NCBI GenBank assembly: GCA_015654595.1
Contig: JAATGQ010000030.1
Coordinates: 1-64,000, forward strand
Direction: 5' to 3'
Origin: Chitinophagales bacterium
GTDB taxonomy: Bacteria > Bacteroidota > Bacteroidia > Chitinophagales > Chitinophagaceae
Length of the DNA stretch: 64,000 bases
In this document: piece after piece, positions 8,406 through 15,934 of the stretch
How positions within the stretch are numbered: position 1 is the first letter of the stretch
Layout: every line of letters starts with the position of its first letter
Notes under the pieces: model-generated
What the model was told of the DNA's origin: nothing
The model's database searches: none
Seen by the model: the letters and a program-made list of their open reading frames with translations, nothing else
Program-made: the position numbers and the translations under genes

Positions 8406-8927
8406 ATGAGCAATAGCTATAGAAATATCGGAAAGCTTGTAGCCGTATTTGGACTGCAGGGCGAATTGGTCCTCCAGCATCGGCTTGGCAAAAAAACCAC
8501 GCTAAAGGGCCTGAAAACCATCTTTATCGAAGAGCGGAAGGATGAGATGCTGCCCTGGTTTGTGGAAAGCACGCGTGCAAAGGGTCTCGAAGACGTCTAC
8601 ATCAAACTGGAAGGGCTCGATACCAAAGAAACCGCCCGTAAGATCGTGCAAAAAGAAGTCTGGCTGACAGAAGCAGATTTCGAACAATTCGCCGGCAAAT
8701 CCGCGCCGATCTCCCTTGTCGGATTCCGGTTATTCGACGGCACAACCGACCTTGGCGAGATCGTCGAAGTCATCGAGCAGCCCCACCAGGTGCTGTGCAA
8801 GATCGAGCTCGAAGGCGGCAAAGAAGCCCTGATCCCCGTTCACGAAGAGACCCTCCGGAAAATGGATCCCAAGAAAAAAGAAGTGCATGTGGATCTGCCC
8901 GATGGGCTGCTGGATATCTACCGGTGA
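8406..8927 (+). CDS. rimM: Ribosome maturation factor RimM
   Basis: A 173-aa 16S rRNA processing and 30S assembly factor that binds S19. It has the N-terminal RimM barrel (NIGKLVAVFGLQGELVLQHRLGK) and the C-terminal PRC-barrel-like half (LVGFRLFDGTTDLGEIVEVIEQPHQ ... EALIPVHEETLRKMDPKKKEVHVDLPDGLLDIYR). The frame is open to 8358, but that part overlaps the terminator T-tract; the ATG at 8406 gives the standard N-terminus. Its end overlaps the convergent SUKH gene by 10 bases. Confidence 0.94.
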   Translation: MSNSYRNIGKLVAVFGLQGELVLQHRLGKKTTLKGLKTIFIEERKDEMLPWFVESTRAKGLEDVYIKLEGLDTKETARKIVQKEVWLTEADFEQFAGKSAPISLVGFRLFDGTTDLGEIVEVIEQPHQVLCKIELEGGKEALIPVHEETLRKMDPKKKEVHVDLPDGLLDIYR

Positions 8928-9517
8928 TTGGAATCCTCCTTCTTCCAACCTGGTGTGCCGAGCCAGATATAGCCGTGCGCGGCTCTTTCAAAAACCTCCT
9001 CGAAATTATTCGTATACGGCAAAGGCTTCGTATACCCATCCTCGTGATCAAAGATGACAACCGGGTATTCGTGACCGGCCGCCGCGACATTCGCGTCGAA
9101 ACAGGCGACGCCCCAGTCTCCGTAGTTGGCAAAGGGCAGATAACCGCGGGGAGGAAGGTTGTCGTAGTAGCCGTTGATGATGTCTTCAAACCCGCTGTTC
9201 AGCTGACCCGGAAAACTGGGAAAGAAGGACAGACTATTCTGATCGAGGTAAAACTCCAAAAAATGCAGTTTTTGTAAAAAACCCCGGTAAGAGGGCGGCA
9301 GAGGATGTCCCAGAAAAGCTTCCAGCTCTTGCAGCTGATTTTCATTGACCGTGCTTGGAATAGGCTTCCAGACCAGGTATTCGTCGTCATCCTCCAGCGT
9401 CCGGGAGGTATCGACCATGTCGCTGGGAATGATCTCCGCGGATTGCGCCATCGCGTAGGGCGGCTGTGTGGACATATAGGCAAAATAAGCCTTCAGAACC
9501 TTGTCAATGTGGGACAT
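8918..9517 (-). CDS. SMI1/KNR4 (SUKH) family protein
   Basis: A 199-aa protein with a SUKH-type domain. The diagnostic stretch NENQLQELEAFLGHPLPPSYRGFLQK (about residues 58-83) matches the family pattern of a helix, 'LG xx LP x x Y x x FL', and is followed by strands and the GDWGVACFDAN and YPVVIFDHEDG segments and a final helix (FEEVFERAAHGYIWLG). SUKH proteins often act as immunity proteins against contact-dependent or polymorphic toxins, but many are solitary with unknown roles. No toxin gene is adjacent. It overlaps rimM by 10 bases at the 3' end. Confidence 0.8.
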   Translation of the reverse strand: MSHIDKVLKAYFAYMSTQPPYAMAQSAEIIPSDMVDTSRTLEDDDEYLVWKPIPSTVNENQLQELEAFLGHPLPPSYRGFLQKLHFLEFYLDQNSLSFFPSFPGQLNSGFEDIINGYYDNLPPRGYLPFANYGDWGVACFDANVAAAGHEYPVVIFDHEDGYTKPLPYTNNFEEVFERAAHGYIWLGTPGWKKEDSNHR

Positions 9518-9727
9518 GATGAACCTGGTTTTAACCCTTTAAAATTAGCGTTTTTATGCATACTTTACCGCCGCCACGGCGGTTAATTCTTCGCTGCCGT
9601 CCCCTTCTTCCTCCTGCTTTACTTTAGCTGGGTCCGGAGTTTTTATTTACGGGGAACAATAAACGATAAATTAATGTTGCTGCATTGGCTTTAAGTCTTA
9701 TCTTTTTGCAAATTAAACCTCACGCCA

Positions 9728-11152
9728 ATGAAACACACATTTACACTGCTGATTTGCTGCATTCTATTTCTTTCTCTTCATGCCAGGGCCGATCGCGGTC
9801 GTTTTAATGCCAATGATTCTACGCCGCCGTCCCCGCCGCATATTGCATTTTTTACACCCACGCAGGCCGACTCGGGTTCCGCTGTCTATATCTATGGACA
9901 GCATTTCAACGGCGCGACCGGCGTCTACTTTGGGGGCGTTGCGTCTCCCTATTTTATCGTCTCCTCCGACACCCTGATCCTTGCTCAGGTGGGCTATGGC
10001 GCTTCCGGTTCAGTCACAGTGTTTACTCCCTATGGGAGTGATTCGCTCAATGGGTTTACGTTTCTGCCGCCTGGTCCTAAGCCCGTGGTGACAGCTTTTA
10101 CGCCTCACAGCGGGAAGACAGGCGACACGATCTTTATCTGGGGCCGTTACTTTACGGGCGCTACAGCGGTTTCCTTTGGCGGTGCGCCGTCTCCGTCCTA
10201 TCATGTGTTGACTGATACTACGCTTTGGGCCGTTGTCGGCAACGGCGCGACCTGCTCTGTATCCGTATACAACAGGTGGGGTGCGGGGTCGCTGGACAGC
10301 TTTACGTATATCGTGTCGCCGCCGGTTGCGCTGCATCTGCTGTCGTTCAGTCCCGACTCTGCGCGCACAAACGATACGGTCTTTATCCATGGCTCCGGTT
10401 TGACGAATGCCGCCGGGGTTTATTTTGGAGGTACGCCGGCGGGTTTCTTTGCCGCCTTGTCGGATAGCCTGTTGCTGGCTACCGTTGGCGCTGGTTCTAC
10501 GGGCAGCGTGTTTGTGACGAGTATCAATAACGGGTCCGACAGTCTGCCTGGTTTCGTGTATATACCCAACAGGGTGGACACTACACCGCCTCCCCCGCCA
10601 GCGGATTCTTTTAAATTGCTCTATTTTGCAGCCGTTGACAGCACCTGGGGCATTATGGCGAACTGGACTGCACAGTATGATCAAGGTATCGCTTACTATA
10701 TTCTGTACGGCGGCCCGGATTCCTCCCATGTAACGTACGATGAAGGGTTCTATTCATCCAACCAGAGTAATATCTCCAATTACCACGGCGATCTGCTTAT
10801 CGGGTCTGGACAGCCAACCTGGTGGCTGCGGTTGACCATTGTAGATACCCTTGGCGACTCGACCCATAGCCCCGCTATTCTCGTCAGGCATGGAGGGGTG
10901 AACAGTCCGCTGATCAGCAGCCGACCCAATCCCGTTACGACGGGTCTGCTGACCGTCAATACACCCTCGGTGAATGCTGTGACCATGCTCGTGTTGTCCG
11001 ACCAGAGGGGCAATATTGTGCGGACCGTCCCGGTGCCGCCGAACACGACACAGATCTCCATTAATGTTTCGGGTTTGAATAATGGTATCTATACGATGGG
11101 ATATAATGATGGAAGAACAAAGACAGCCGTTACGATCCTGATCGCCAAATAA
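9728..11152 (+). CDS. Secreted IPT/TIG-repeat protein with T9SS sorting tail
   Basis: A 474-aa exported protein. A signal peptide (MKHTFTLLICCILFLSLHARA) is followed by three IPT/TIG immunoglobulin-like repeats, each starting with a pattern like 'F x P x x A x x G D T I F I x G x x F' (about residues 40-115, 120-195 and 200-280). A Pro-rich linker (DTTPPPPPAD) leads to a fourth beta domain, and the last ~75 residues (SRPNPVTTGLLTVNTPS to the end) look like a type A C-terminal sorting domain of the type IX secretion system. It is likely surface-attached or released; the ligand is unknown. Upstream DNA holds a promoter-like run TATCTTTTTG near 9705. Confidence 0.82.
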   Translation: MKHTFTLLICCILFLSLHARADRGRFNANDSTPPSPPHIAFFTPTQADSGSAVYIYGQHFNGATGVYFGGVASPYFIVSSDTLILAQVGYGASGSVTVFTPYGSDSLNGFTFLPPGPKPVVTAFTPHSGKTGDTIFIWGRYFTGATAVSFGGAPSPSYHVLTDTTLWAVVGNGATCSVSVYNRWGAGSLDSFTYIVSPPVALHLLSFSPDSARTNDTVFIHGSGLTNAAGVYFGGTPAGFFAALSDSLLLATVGAGSTGSVFVTSINNGSDSLPGFVYIPNRVDTTPPPPPADSFKLLYFAAVDSTWGIMANWTAQYDQGIAYYILYGGPDSSHVTYDEGFYSSNQSNISNYHGDLLIGSGQPTWWLRLTIVDTLGDSTHSPAILVRHGGVNSPLISSRPNPVTTGLLTVNTPSVNAVTMLVLSDQRGNIVRTVPVPPNTTQISINVSGLNNGIYTMGYNDGRTKTAVTILIAK

Positions 11153-11173
11153 AACCGTTTAAACAACCTTTAC

Positions 11174-11203
11174 AGCTCCGGGCCTGTGTGTCCGGAGCTT
11201 TTT
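11174..11203 (+). terminator. Rho-independent terminator after the IPT/TIG gene
   Basis: Stem AGCTCCGG (11174-11181) / CCGGAGCT (11192-11199) with a 10-base loop and a short T-run to 11203. It lies 21 bases after the stop codon. Confidence 0.8.
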
Positions 11204-11225
11204 ATTTGTATTATCTTTACGGGCT

Positions 11226-11741
11226 ATGGCAGATCTTCTTGCTGATATACAGGCGCAGACAGAATGGATCATACGCTGTTTTAAGTCCGACAAGCAGACC
11301 CTCGATTATTCTATTGAAAGCCTCAGGATACTGGATGAATTTTTTGACTGGAACCTGGATGCCGATGGCAAGCCAAAGGGCGATGGACGGCTGGCGGAGA
11401 ATGTTGGTCCTATATTGTTTGGCGTAGCCTCCTATGTGGGAGAGACGATTATAAAGAATAGTCCTGGAGCCGCCTGGGTGGTCGATAATGAAGATCCCGA
11501 CGGTGAGCTTACGATCCAGGTGAAGCTTAACAACGGCACGGTGCTGGCGCCCTCGCAGCGTGTTATCCGGAGGTTCCACAACGGCAAAGAAGATGGGCTC
11601 TACGCCTATGGGCTTGTCGCTGTCAGGGAACTTTCCAGGGCCGATTATTGGGAGAAGGCCGGGGCTGGGCAGAGTAGTGGCCGGATCGACCAGAAGATGG
11701 CCAAAAGCCTGCGTCCCTGGTGGAAGTTTTGGGAGAGATAA
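11226..11741 (+). CDS. Hypothetical protein (171 aa)
   Basis: Not assigned to a family. The protein is soluble, without signal peptide or membrane segment. An N-terminal helical part (DIQAQTEWIIRCFKSDKQTLDYSIESLRILDEFFDW) is followed by a Gly/Ala helix GPILFGVASYVGETIIKN, then a strand-rich part (WVVDNEDPDGELTIQVKLNNGTVLAPSQRVIRRF). The end is basic and Trp-rich (KSLRPWWKFWER). It lies 22 bases after a terminator and has a near-consensus TATCTTTA at 11213-11220, so it is probably transcribed alone. Coding evidence is good; function is unknown. Confidence 0.7.
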   Translation: MADLLADIQAQTEWIIRCFKSDKQTLDYSIESLRILDEFFDWNLDADGKPKGDGRLAENVGPILFGVASYVGETIIKNSPGAAWVVDNEDPDGELTIQVKLNNGTVLAPSQRVIRRFHNGKEDGLYAYGLVAVRELSRADYWEKAGAGQSSGRIDQKMAKSLRPWWKFWER

Positions 11742-11803
11742 GCGGCCTTGCCCCCATAGCCCTTAGGCCAGCGCGGCGAATTGCCCGCGCCTCCGGGCCC
11801 CTA

Positions 11804-11934
11804 GCCCCTGCCCGCGCCGGTTCCCTCGCCGCAGCCTCTTGCCCCTGCCCGCGCCGGTTCCCGCCCCCTGCGGTGAATTGCTCCTGCCCCCGGACCCTTG
11901 CTCCTGCCCCCGGACCCTTGCTCCTGCCCGCGCC
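11804..11934 (+). repeat. GC-rich direct repeats upstream of dinB
   Basis: Two copies of CCCCTGCCCGCGCCGGTTCC (about 11805-11824 and 11842-11861), then a 20-base unit TTGCTCCTGCCCCCGGACCC at 11878, 11898 and, shortened, 11918. The last copy supplies a TTG at 11918-11920 that lies 22 bases before the dinB -7 element and could serve as its -33 element. Confidence 0.75.
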
Positions 11935-11942
11935 AAAATAGC

Positions 11943-11950
11943 TATCTTTG
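11943..11950 (+). promoter_or_regulatory. -7 promoter element of dinB
   Basis: TATCTTTG, a perfect TAnnTTTG match. It ends 6 bases before the dinB ATG at 11957, so the transcript would be leaderless or nearly so. It also rules out the upstream in-frame TTG at 11948 as a start codon. Confidence 0.65.
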
Positions 11951-11956
11951 CAGGTG

Positions 11957-13165
11957 ATGTCGGAGCAGCAGCGTTATATTGCCCATTTTGATCTCGACGC
12001 TTTTTTTGTGTCGGTGGAGTGTATCAACAACCCTTCTCTGAAGGGCATCCCATTGCTGGTGGGCGGGCATAGCGAAAGAGGGGTAGTGGCGGCTTGCAGC
12101 TATGAGGCGCGTAAGTATGGCATTCACAGCGCGATGCCGATGAAGACGGCGCTGCGTCTCTGCCCGCATGCAACGGTGGTGGGCAATGCGCGGGGAGAAT
12201 ACAGCAAATACTCGCGCTGGGTGACCGAGATCATCGCCGCCAAGGCTCCCCTGTTCGAGAAGGCCTCCATCGATGAATTTTATCTTGATCTGACGGGTAT
12301 GGACCGCTATTTCGATCCCTGGAAATGGACCATCGAACTGCGGGAAGAGATCACAGGCGCGACAAAGCTGCCGATCTCTTTTGCGTTGGCATCGAATAAA
12401 ATGGTCTCGAAGATCGCCACCAACGAGGCCAAGCCCAATGGTTATATCCATGTGCCGGCAGGTTTGGAACAAGAGTTCCTGGCGCCGTTGAAAGTGGACC
12501 GCATCCCTGGTGTGGGCGAGCAGACCAACCTGGCCTTAAAAGAGATGGGGATCATCACGATCCGTGATCTTGGCAAGGCTTCGCTGGAAGACCTCGAAAA
12601 GCGATTCGGCAAATACGGGTCAGACCTTTACAATAAGGCCCGTGGTATCCATACCAGCGAGGTCGTGCCTTATCACGAGGCAAAGTCCATCTCGACGGAA
12701 AACACCTTCGAAGAAAACAAATCCGATCTCGATTTTCTGATGGCCGAGTTGGTGCGGATGACCGAGAAAGTAGCGTACGAGCTTCGGCAGGATAACAAGA
12801 CCGCGGGTTGTGTCGCCGTCAAGATCCGTTATGGCGACTTCGAGACGACTTCACGTCAGATGGCTATTCCTTATACCTTTTATGATGACGAGCTGATCGG
12901 AAAGGCAAAGGAGCTTTTTCACAAGCTGTGGCGGCGTGGTCAGCCGATCAGGCTTTTGGGAGTGCGGTTAAGCGAGCTGACATCAGAGGCGATCCAGACG
13001 AATCTTTTTGAGGACACGAAGAAGAAGACGAGCCTTTATAAGGCTATCGACGATGTGAAGAACAAGTTTGGTAAATATGCCGTGGTAAAGGCTGGTGGGC
13101 TGGGGCCGGCTGAGCCGCCTGCGGAGGAACCCAATAAGCCGGGTGAACAGGGGGGCGCAGGCTGA
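11957..13165 (+). CDS. dinB: DNA polymerase IV (Y-family, DinB)
   Basis: Translesion DNA polymerase of about 402 aa. The palm carries the metal-binding Asp in FDLDAFFVSVE near the N-terminus and the YEARKYGIHSAMPMKTALRLCP segment. The second acidic site is in ASIDEFYLDLTGMD. The helix-hairpin-helix thumb (VDRIPGVGEQTNLALKEMGI) and the little-finger domain follow. The last ~20 residues are Pro/Gly/Glu-rich and would be the flexible region before a clamp-binding motif, which is not obvious here. The ATG at 11957 is chosen over TTG 11948 because the latter lies within the -7 promoter box. No LexA-type operator was recognised. Confidence 0.94.
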   Translation: MSEQQRYIAHFDLDAFFVSVECINNPSLKGIPLLVGGHSERGVVAACSYEARKYGIHSAMPMKTALRLCPHATVVGNARGEYSKYSRWVTEIIAAKAPLFEKASIDEFYLDLTGMDRYFDPWKWTIELREEITGATKLPISFALASNKMVSKIATNEAKPNGYIHVPAGLEQEFLAPLKVDRIPGVGEQTNLALKEMGIITIRDLGKASLEDLEKRFGKYGSDLYNKARGIHTSEVVPYHEAKSISTENTFEENKSDLDFLMAELVRMTEKVAYELRQDNKTAGCVAVKIRYGDFETTSRQMAIPYTFYDDELIGKAKELFHKLWRRGQPIRLLGVRLSELTSEAIQTNLFEDTKKKTSLYKAIDDVKNKFGKYAVVKAGGLGPAEPPAEEPNKPGEQGGAG

Positions 13166-13422
13166 GCGGGGGATGGATTGTGAGAGGGGCGACGGATGCT
13201 GCTGCGAAAGACCGTTTGGGTTGAACAAGGGCTGTCTTGCCGCCGAAGCTGGCGGCCGATGGACAGCCGCTGCGAGCCGGGGAGGCCGGGTGTTTTCTCC
13301 GTATTTAACGAAAAATTCTTATTTAAGTCTACAAATTTGGTGGGGAATTAATACCTTTATTCCCCGGTTGGAACTTCTATCAAGGGTCCGACGGTATATA
13401 ATTAACCTCAAATCATTGATTT

Positions 13423-14058
13423 ATGAGTTTACGTCTCGGGGACAAAGCCCCAAATTTCCAGGCCAAGACATCAATTGGCGACATCGATTTTTACGAATAC
13501 CTGGGTGACTCCTGGGGAATTTTGTTTTCCCACCCCGCTGACTATACACCTGTTTGTACTACCGAATTAGGCAGAACAGCAGCATTGAAAGATGAGTTTG
13601 CAAAACGTGGTACAAAGGTGCTGGCGTTGAGCGTCGACCCGGTAGATAAGCACCTGGGTTGGATCGGAGATATCAACGAAACACAGAAGGTTACTGTGGA
13701 CTTCCCGATCATCGCTGACGAAGACAGGAAAGTAAGCACATTATATGAATTCATCCACCCCAATGCATCGGCAACGGCTACTGTCCGCAGCCTGGTGATC
13801 ATCGGACCGGATAAGCTGGTGAAGCTGATCATCACTTATCCCGCTTCTACCGGCCGTAACTTCATCGAAGTTCTCCGCGTACTGGATTCCCTGCAGCTGA
13901 CTGCCAACCACAGCGTGGCTACGCCTGCTGACTGGAAAGAAGGTGAAGACGTCATCGTCGTTCCTTCGATCTCTACGGAAGATGCGCAGAAGAAGTTCCC
14001 GAAAGGGGTTAAGGTGATCAAGCCTTACCTTAGGTACACTCCGCAGCCGAACAAATAG
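13423..14058 (+). CDS. Peroxiredoxin, 1-Cys (Prx6) family
   Basis: A 211-aa thiol peroxidase that reduces hydrogen peroxide and organic peroxides. The active-site motif is PADYTPVCTTE, with the peroxidatic Cys near residue 46 and the conserved Pro and Thr. A conserved Arg lies in ATVRSLVIIGPDK. No other Cys is present, which fits the 1-Cys type, and the long C-terminal arm (VATPADWKEGEDVIVVPSIS ... KPYLRYTPQP) is typical of Prx6. Start at 13423 (MSLRLGDKAPNF) is canonical. A dyad GGGGAAT / ATTCCCC upstream near 13343-13364 could be a regulatory site, but there is no direct evidence. Confidence 0.94.
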   Translation: MSLRLGDKAPNFQAKTSIGDIDFYEYLGDSWGILFSHPADYTPVCTTELGRTAALKDEFAKRGTKVLALSVDPVDKHLGWIGDINETQKVTVDFPIIADEDRKVSTLYEFIHPNASATATVRSLVIIGPDKLVKLIITYPASTGRNFIEVLRVLDSLQLTANHSVATPADWKEGEDVIVVPSISTEDAQKKFPKGVKVIKPYLRYTPQPNK

Positions 14059-14113
14059 TGAGACGATCGGCGGCGCATGGCCGCCGGCAAATGATATAGT
14101 CTGTTTTTAAGGT

Positions 14114-14144
14114 AAAAGCCCGCTGGTGTTTCCGGCGGGCTTTT
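14114..14144. terminator. Bidirectional terminator between peroxiredoxin and S41 protease genes
   Basis: AAAAGCCCGC (14114-14123) pairs with GCGGGCTTTT (14135-14144) around an 11-base loop. A-tract on one side and T-tract on the other allow it to serve both convergent genes. Confidence 0.85.
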
Positions 14145-14165
14145 GCTTTCGGGCATTGGCGGGGA

Positions 14166-15857
14166 TTATTTTGCTTGTTTCGCGAGCCACTCCAGCGCCT
14201 TTTGCTTTGCCCCGTCGATGCCGGCTTGCAGGTCACGTATGGTAGGCTGCACTTCGATCGTGGGTTTTATCCCTTTACCGACAAAGTCCCTGCCGTCGGG
14301 ATAACTATCTCTTTTCATACAGACACGGGCGCTGCCGCCGCCGGGAAGCTGGAAGACCATTGGTTGTCCGGAACTTCCGCCGGTGGCTTGTCCTATGATG
14401 GCCCCACGTTTCATACAGTCGAAAGCAAGCGCGCAATCTTCGGCTGCAGAGAACGTACGCGGGCCGACCAGCAACACGACCGGTTTTGTATAATAGCCCT
14501 TTTTGGAAGGATAGATATATCCGGTAAAAGGCTGCTGAAATTTTGTTTCATTACCAGGCCGGTAATCCCGCCATGTGGAGGTGAAGACCGCAACCGGCTT
14601 GTCGATCAGATAAGCCAGCAGGTGAAAGCCGATGTCGCTGCTGCCGCCGCCGTTGTTGCGGATGTCGATGATCAGCCCTTTGGTGTTCCGGATGTCGGCC
14701 CAGAGCGAATCCATTTTCTTTATCACCGAATAGTCTTCCATCGAGTTTAGGGTAAGGCAGCCGATACCGTTGATATCCGTATAATCCATCGTGGGCAGCG
14801 CTTTATTGCCCGTATAGCCGGAGCGGGGCAGCTCTCTTGTCCACAGATTGCCCTTGCTGTCCTTGAAGGTCAGTTTTATGGGTTTGGCGGCTGGCCCCAA
14901 CAGCAGTCCATAACTAAAGGATCTGACCAGCGAATCCTGCGGCGTACTGCTGCTTTGGTAGGGCGCAACATTTTTGGCGGCATAATCCAGCACGGGCTGA
15001 TCGTCTATCTTTACCATCTCAAGCCCGGGATAGATCCCTGTCTTTTGCAGGCTATCGTTGGATACCCTGGTGACGAATACGCGGCCTTCGATATACGAGG
15101 CAACGATGGGCGGACGGGACCAGAAGTCTTTCTGCAGCGCTGTTGGCGCATATACATTCGTGTGACCATCTTTTAGCTTCGCATAAAAACTCATCAACAC
15201 CTTATAATATTCTGCTGTGCTGGTCGTGTTCTTTACCTTGGTGAGATACTCCATATAGGTCTTGTCCCAGTCGATAACGACATGGTCGAACCACACAAAA
15301 TTATACTTGGCCTGCGACCAGAGCAGGGAGAGACCGGCGACCTTTTCCTCCAGTGAAATGTCGGGCTGATAGCCTGTTCTAAGAGCGGAGTCGTTCCAAA
15401 GACAGGTCTGGTTATGGATCTTTTCCAGTACGGCTTTGTAGCGGGGATGGTTCCAGATGGGTTGAAGCAGCGTATCGCTGTGAAAGATCTCGGAGCTCGA
15501 CCAGGCGCCGATGGCTAACTCCTTTTCGACATAATAAAGAGCGGAGTCCAGGTTGCCGGCTTGCGCGTGAGCCTCTGCGAGGTCGGCATAACTATCCTGG
15601 AATCTGGAACCATTTCCGCGGCGGCCATAAATGGTTTCGACGATAGCAGGGCTGTCCAGCAGCGGTAAGATACTATCGAGGATCTGTACGGCGCGTCGCG
15701 GGTCCTGGCCGGGGCTGGTGCGGTCATAATACTGACCGGCGCGGATGCGAAGGTTTTGTATCAGATCGAAATAGCGGGCTCCGGGAGTGTTTTCAGGCCC
15801 TTGGGCTAAAGAGGACAGGCAGGGGAATGCCAATAGCAGGAAAAGGAGGCTTCGCAT
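14166..15857 (-). CDS. S41 family peptidase (C-terminal processing type), secreted
   Basis: A 563-aa exported serine protease. The signal peptide is MRSLLFLLLAFPCLSSLAQG. The first ~130 residues after it are helical and TPR-like (YADLAEAHAQAGNLDSALYYVEKEL). A tricorn/CTP-like core follows, with DGHTNVYAP, a PDZ-like segment (IYPGLEMVKIDDQPVLDYA), and the S41 core: GLIIDIRNNGGGSSDIG, then the catalytic Ser in PRTFSAAEDCAL, and GQATGGSSGQP. This is a periplasmic or surface protease of unknown substrate. It is convergent with the peroxiredoxin gene and divergent from the GH30 gene. Confidence 0.9.
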   Translation of the reverse strand: MRSLLFLLLAFPCLSSLAQGPENTPGARYFDLIQNLRIRAGQYYDRTSPGQDPRRAVQILDSILPLLDSPAIVETIYGRRGNGSRFQDSYADLAEAHAQAGNLDSALYYVEKELAIGAWSSSEIFHSDTLLQPIWNHPRYKAVLEKIHNQTCLWNDSALRTGYQPDISLEEKVAGLSLLWSQAKYNFVWFDHVVIDWDKTYMEYLTKVKNTTSTAEYYKVLMSFYAKLKDGHTNVYAPTALQKDFWSRPPIVASYIEGRVFVTRVSNDSLQKTGIYPGLEMVKIDDQPVLDYAAKNVAPYQSSSTPQDSLVRSFSYGLLLGPAAKPIKLTFKDSKGNLWTRELPRSGYTGNKALPTMDYTDINGIGCLTLNSMEDYSVIKKMDSLWADIRNTKGLIIDIRNNGGGSSDIGFHLLAYLIDKPVAVFTSTWRDYRPGNETKFQQPFTGYIYPSKKGYYTKPVVLLVGPRTFSAAEDCALAFDCMKRGAIIGQATGGSSGQPMVFQLPGGGSARVCMKRDSYPDGRDFVGKGIKPTIEVQPTIRDLQAGIDGAKQKALEWLAKQAK

Positions 15858-15934
15858 GTATAGTAGTTTTGATTTTTTTAAAGTAGGATAAAATTTAAGA
15901 AATGTTGCACAGGGGCACGCGTTAAATTGCAGAT

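Noticed and set aside
11948-11956. TTG start codon for DNA polymerase IV
   Set aside because: It overlaps the -7 promoter box; ATG 11957 gives the normal N-terminus.
13095-13508. 137-aa frame between dinB and the peroxiredoxin gene
   Set aside because: It overlaps the ends of two real genes in other frames and its translation has no family features.
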